This document shows positions 5,341 to 7,181 of a DNA stretch of 7,181 nt, piece after piece. Origin of the DNA: a bacterium (GTDB lineage: Bacteria; Chloroflexota; Dehalococcoidia; Tepidiformales; Tepidiformaceae); NCBI GenBank assembly GCA_945861295.1, contig CAMAUF010000105.1, positions 1 to 7,181 on the forward strand, given 5' to 3'. Numbering within the stretch: the first letter of the stretch is position 1; the number at the start of each line of letters is the position of its first letter. Below the pieces are notes generated by a model, which was not told the DNA's origin, did no database searches, and saw nothing but the letters and a program-made list of their open reading frames with translations. Position numbers and translations under genes: made by a program.

Positions 5341-5796
5341 ATGCAACGACCCCACAGACGGACAGTCGGCGCGTGGCTGGCCGCCGCCGCCTTGGCTCTG
5401 ATGACCGCGAGCACCGGCGGCGACGCTTCGCCAATCGTGACGCTCTCGCTGGCCGCGCCCGCGCTGGTCGCCGCCGGGTCCGTCTTCGGGCGTTGGTCCG
5501 CGCGGGATTACCTGATCCGTGGCGCCGGAGCCGCCGCCATCTTCTCCGTCGTCCTCATCGCGGCGATGGGCGAGCCCATCCTGGGCATAGGTGGCTTCAT
5601 CGCTGTCCAAGCCACGTTCCTGGCGGCCTTACTGCTGCCCACGAAGCTGATCCTGCGGGCGTTCACTCGCGGAGGCGCGCCCAAGGTCGACCGAGCGCCG
5701 GACTCACGGGCCGCGCGGCGCCGTGATGCTGCTACGCGATCTCGTCCGCCAGCGACACGCCAGCCTTCTTCAACAAAGGGCGGCTCTTCTCGATAA
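5341..5796 (+). CDS. Small membrane protein of unknown function
   Basis: I do not recognise this gene. The 151-residue product is strongly hydrophobic with three or four predicted membrane segments: about residues 9-23, 33-50, 61-77 and 80-100. A charged, disordered Arg/Ser/Pro-rich tail follows from about residue 106. A basic start (MQRPHRR) favours a cytoplasmic N-terminus. ATG 5341 was chosen because it places the first hydrophobic stretch correctly. AGGAG at 5335-5339 is only one base away, which is too close for a good ribosome binding site, so the start is uncertain; the frame is open to 5269. The last 65 bases overlap the 3' end of coaE on the other strand, so the tail may be an accident of a lost stop codon. 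It lies 86 bases after the cyclase and could be co-transcribed with it. Confidence 0.5.
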   Translation: MQRPHRRTVGAWLAAAALALMTASTGGDASPIVTLSLAAPALVAAGSVFGRWSARDYLIRGAGAAAIFSVVLIAAMGEPILGIGGFIAVQATFLAALLLPTKLILRAFTRGGAPKVDRAPDSRAARRRDAATRSRPPATRQPSSTKGGSSR

Positions 5797-6448
5797 AGGC
5801 CGCCCACCACGGGCCAAACGCCGAGGGCGCGAGGGTGCTGGCCGCCCGTGCCGCGCGGACGCGACCCAGCTCCGCACCGACCGCCGCGGCGAGCTCGTCC
5901 CGCGTGCCGTTGTTGTGGTGTACCCAATCACAGCCAGGCCCGCGGACGGAGACAGGGATCATCGCTTTGAGCCGCTGGTCGGCCTCTTCGCGCGACATAC
6001 CGCGTGTTTCCATCAGCCGTTGGCGCGCGATATGGTCGTCGACCGCGATGAGCCAAACCTGATCGCACCAACTGGCGTAGCCCGGTTCCATCAGGTTCAC
6101 AGCTTCCATGACGCCGAGGCCCTCGGCCGGCAGATCGCGGCGCCAACCGTCGATGACGCCCTTGATGGCTTCGCCGATCGAACCAATAGCCGTCGTCAGT
6201 TTGTTCATCTCCTCAGGCTTGCCGAACACCTTCGCGCCCAGCGCCTTGCGGTCGACAAAGCCGTCGCCGCCTACGACTTCCACTCCGAAGGCTCCGACCA
6301 CACGTTCGAACCCAGGCGTGCCAGGGGCGTACAGCGTGTGCACGAGCTTGTCGCCGTCGCAATGGACCGCGCCGCGCTCCACGAGCAACTGCCCGGCAGT
6401 CGATTTTCCGGCGGCGATCGTGCCCGCGAGCCCGATAATCAGCGGCAT
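5732..6448 (-). CDS. coaE: Dephospho-CoA kinase
   Basis: This cytosolic P-loop kinase performs the last step of coenzyme A synthesis, phosphorylating the ribose 3'-OH of dephospho-CoA with ATP. The 238-residue product starts MPLIIGLAGTIAAGKSTAG, a Walker A motif GxxxxGKS at residues 9-16. It continues with the CoA-binding region CDGDKLVHTLYAPGTPGFER and FVDRKALGAKVFGKPEEMNKL. The lid and helix region is QRLMETRGMSREEADQRLKA, and the end motif is WVHHNNGTRDEL. The usual PLLFE is replaced by VMEAVNLMEPG, and the usual HP before the next helix by GS, as in a divergent subgroup. Most CoaE proteins have about 200 residues; the extra part is a C-terminal tail (about 195-238) with an aromatic GPWWAAFIEKSRPLL. 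The ATG is supported by GGGGGAAAGG (6453-6462) four bases upstream. It follows the nucleotide-sugar dehydrogenase on the same strand by 36 bases, probably one transcript. Confidence 0.9.
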   Translation of the reverse strand: MPLIIGLAGTIAAGKSTAGQLLVERGAVHCDGDKLVHTLYAPGTPGFERVVGAFGVEVVGGDGFVDRKALGAKVFGKPEEMNKLTTAIGSIGEAIKGVIDGWRRDLPAEGLGVMEAVNLMEPGYASWCDQVWLIAVDDHIARQRLMETRGMSREEADQRLKAMIPVSVRGPGCDWVHHNNGTRDELAAAVGAELGRVRAARAASTLAPSAFGPWWAAFIEKSRPLLKKAGVSLADEIA

Positions 6449-6452
6449 TTGG

Positions 6453-6462
6453 CCTTTCCCCC
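6453..6462 (-). promoter_or_regulatory. Ribosome binding site of coaE
   Basis: On the minus strand GGGGGAAAGG lies four bases before the ATG of coaE (6446-6448). The polypurine tract sits in the 36-base gap after the dehydrogenase stop, so coaE can be translated from a shared message. Confidence 0.55.
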
Positions 6463-6484
6463 ACGCGTGTGTGTCTTGGAAACC

Positions 6485-7181
6485 CTACGAAACGGCAGCC
6501 GGAGTCGGGACAGACGCTGGCGGCGCGGCCGCGAGCGCTACGCCGCTCACAGTCGGCCTGCCGACTCCCAGATAGGTCACTCCGCCAGCCTCGGCAGCCG
6601 TCCACGCGAGCGCGTTTCGCGCATCCAAGACAATCGGCGCCACCCGCGACCAGTCCATCTCGCGGTATGCCCTGTGATAGGCGTGCACGATCGCCGCGTC
6701 GAAGGGGCCATCCGCGAGCGAAACGGGCTCGAACCCCAAGGAGGCGATGCCTTCCGGCGTCAACAGCGGGTCGTTCCCCAAGGGGATTGCCCCGCAGGCG
6801 CGCAGCTCGCGGCAAAGGTCCAGCGCGTTGCTATGCCAGGTCACGGCGACATCGGGCCGGAACGTTAGTCCCATGACGAGGACGCGCTTGCCCGCAAGCC
6901 CGCCCGCGACGCCCGCGAGCCGTTCCACGGCATAGCCTGGCATCGCATCGTTGACTTCGCGCCCGAGGGCCGAGAGTTGAGACGGACCCCGCCCCTGCAC
7001 GAGGAAGTGCGGGTACACCGGGATGCAGTGCCCGCCCACGCCCGTCCCCGGGGTATGGATGTGGCTATATGGCTGGCTGTTTGCCGCCCGGATGACTTCG
7101 CTGATGTCCACCCTGTAGGCGTCGGCCACCTGTGCGAGCTCGTTGGCGAGCCCGATGTTGAGGTCCCGATAGGCGCCTTCC
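6485..7181 (-). CDS. Nucleotide-sugar dehydrogenase (UDP-ManNAc dehydrogenase-like), C-terminal part
   Basis: The gene runs off the right edge; 231 residues are visible, reading EGAYRDLNIGLANELAQVAD at the edge. The family oxidises the C6 hydroxyl of a UDP-sugar to a carboxylate with two NAD+, feeding polysaccharide or cell-envelope synthesis. The visible part holds the central helical region with the catalytic cysteine in GVGGHCIPVYPHFL (Cys codon at 7025-7027). A second Rossmann-like UDP-binding domain follows, starting LAGKRVLVMGLTFRPDV and running to DPLL. ANSQPYSHIH before the Cys motif and PVYPHFL after it point to the WecC/WbpA-type subgroup rather than UDP-glucose dehydrogenase. Substrate assignment is inference, and the N-terminal NAD-binding domain lies outside the window. 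The usual Arg in the T-R-x-S motif is Trp here (TWHSNALDL, codon 6836-6838). The protein ends in an Ala/Pro/Val-rich tail after the domain. The stop is TAG at 6485-6487. Confidence 0.9.
   Translation of the reverse strand, partial: EGAYRDLNIGLANELAQVADAYRVDISEVIRAANSQPYSHIHTPGTGVGGHCIPVYPHFLVQGRGPSQLSALGREVNDAMPGYAVERLAGVAGGLAGKRVLVMGLTFRPDVAVTWHSNALDLCRELRACGAIPLGNDPLLTPEGIASLGFEPVSLADGPFDAAIVHAYHRAYREMDWSRVAPIVLDARNALAWTAAEAGGVTYLGVGRPTVSGVALAAAPPASVPTPAAVS

Noticed and set aside
6213..6815. 200-codon minus-strand frame overlapping both coaE and the dehydrogenase
   Set aside because: It is in a different frame from both true genes; GHDRRRKIDCRAVARG is the P-loop region of coaE read out of frame.
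5723..6868. 381-codon plus-strand frame across coaE and the dehydrogenase
   Set aside because: It spans two well-supported minus-strand genes and their gap, and its product is Arg/His-rich with no motif.

Overview
This is a GC-rich bacterial chromosome segment with housekeeping genes and no phage or plasmid backbone. The organism is probably a member of the Chloroflexota or a related high-GC lineage. That rests on three weak signs: a threonyl-tRNA synthetase without the N-terminal TGS domain, a divergent CoaE of the VMEAVNLMEPG type, and a WecC-like nucleotide-sugar dehydrogenase. The taxonomic call is an inference of low confidence.

Layout. Positions 1-247 hold a decayed insertion-sequence remnant. 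Its reading frame starts like an ISKra4-type transposase and ends, one frame over, in a transposase-like tail. Positions 248-595 show no gene. At 596-1000 is a small four-helix-bundle (23S rRNA intervening-sequence protein type) gene. It is bracketed by short repeats in inverted orientation, and the right-hand set forms an 8-bp-period tandem array in the leader of thrS. Positions 1063-2847 encode a complete ThrRS with intact editing and catalytic zinc sites. A GC-rich intergenic stretch (2848-3030) carries a dispersed-repeat-like sequence and a strong stem-loop.

Positions 3031-3480 encode a lipid-anchored cupredoxin-like protein with a full set of candidate type-1 copper ligands. Its stop overlaps (ATGA) the start of a membrane-anchored GAF-GGDEF diguanylate cyclase at 3477-5254. 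The cyclase gene is broken by three single-base frameshifts, yet every domain, including the GGEEF active site and the RxxD inhibitory site, can still be read. The pair looks like a copper- or redox-linked sensor module feeding c-di-GMP signalling. Whether the cyclase is a real pseudogene or an assembly artefact cannot be decided from this sequence.

A small membrane protein of unknown function (5341-5796) follows. It converges with, and overlaps the end of, a minus-strand operon. That operon consists of a nucleotide-sugar dehydrogenase running off the right edge (6485-7181) and coaE, dephospho-CoA kinase (5732-6448), 36 bp downstream of it. The most interesting items are the cupredoxin/diguanylate-cyclase couple, its three frameshifts, and the repeat-bracketed four-helix-bundle gene.
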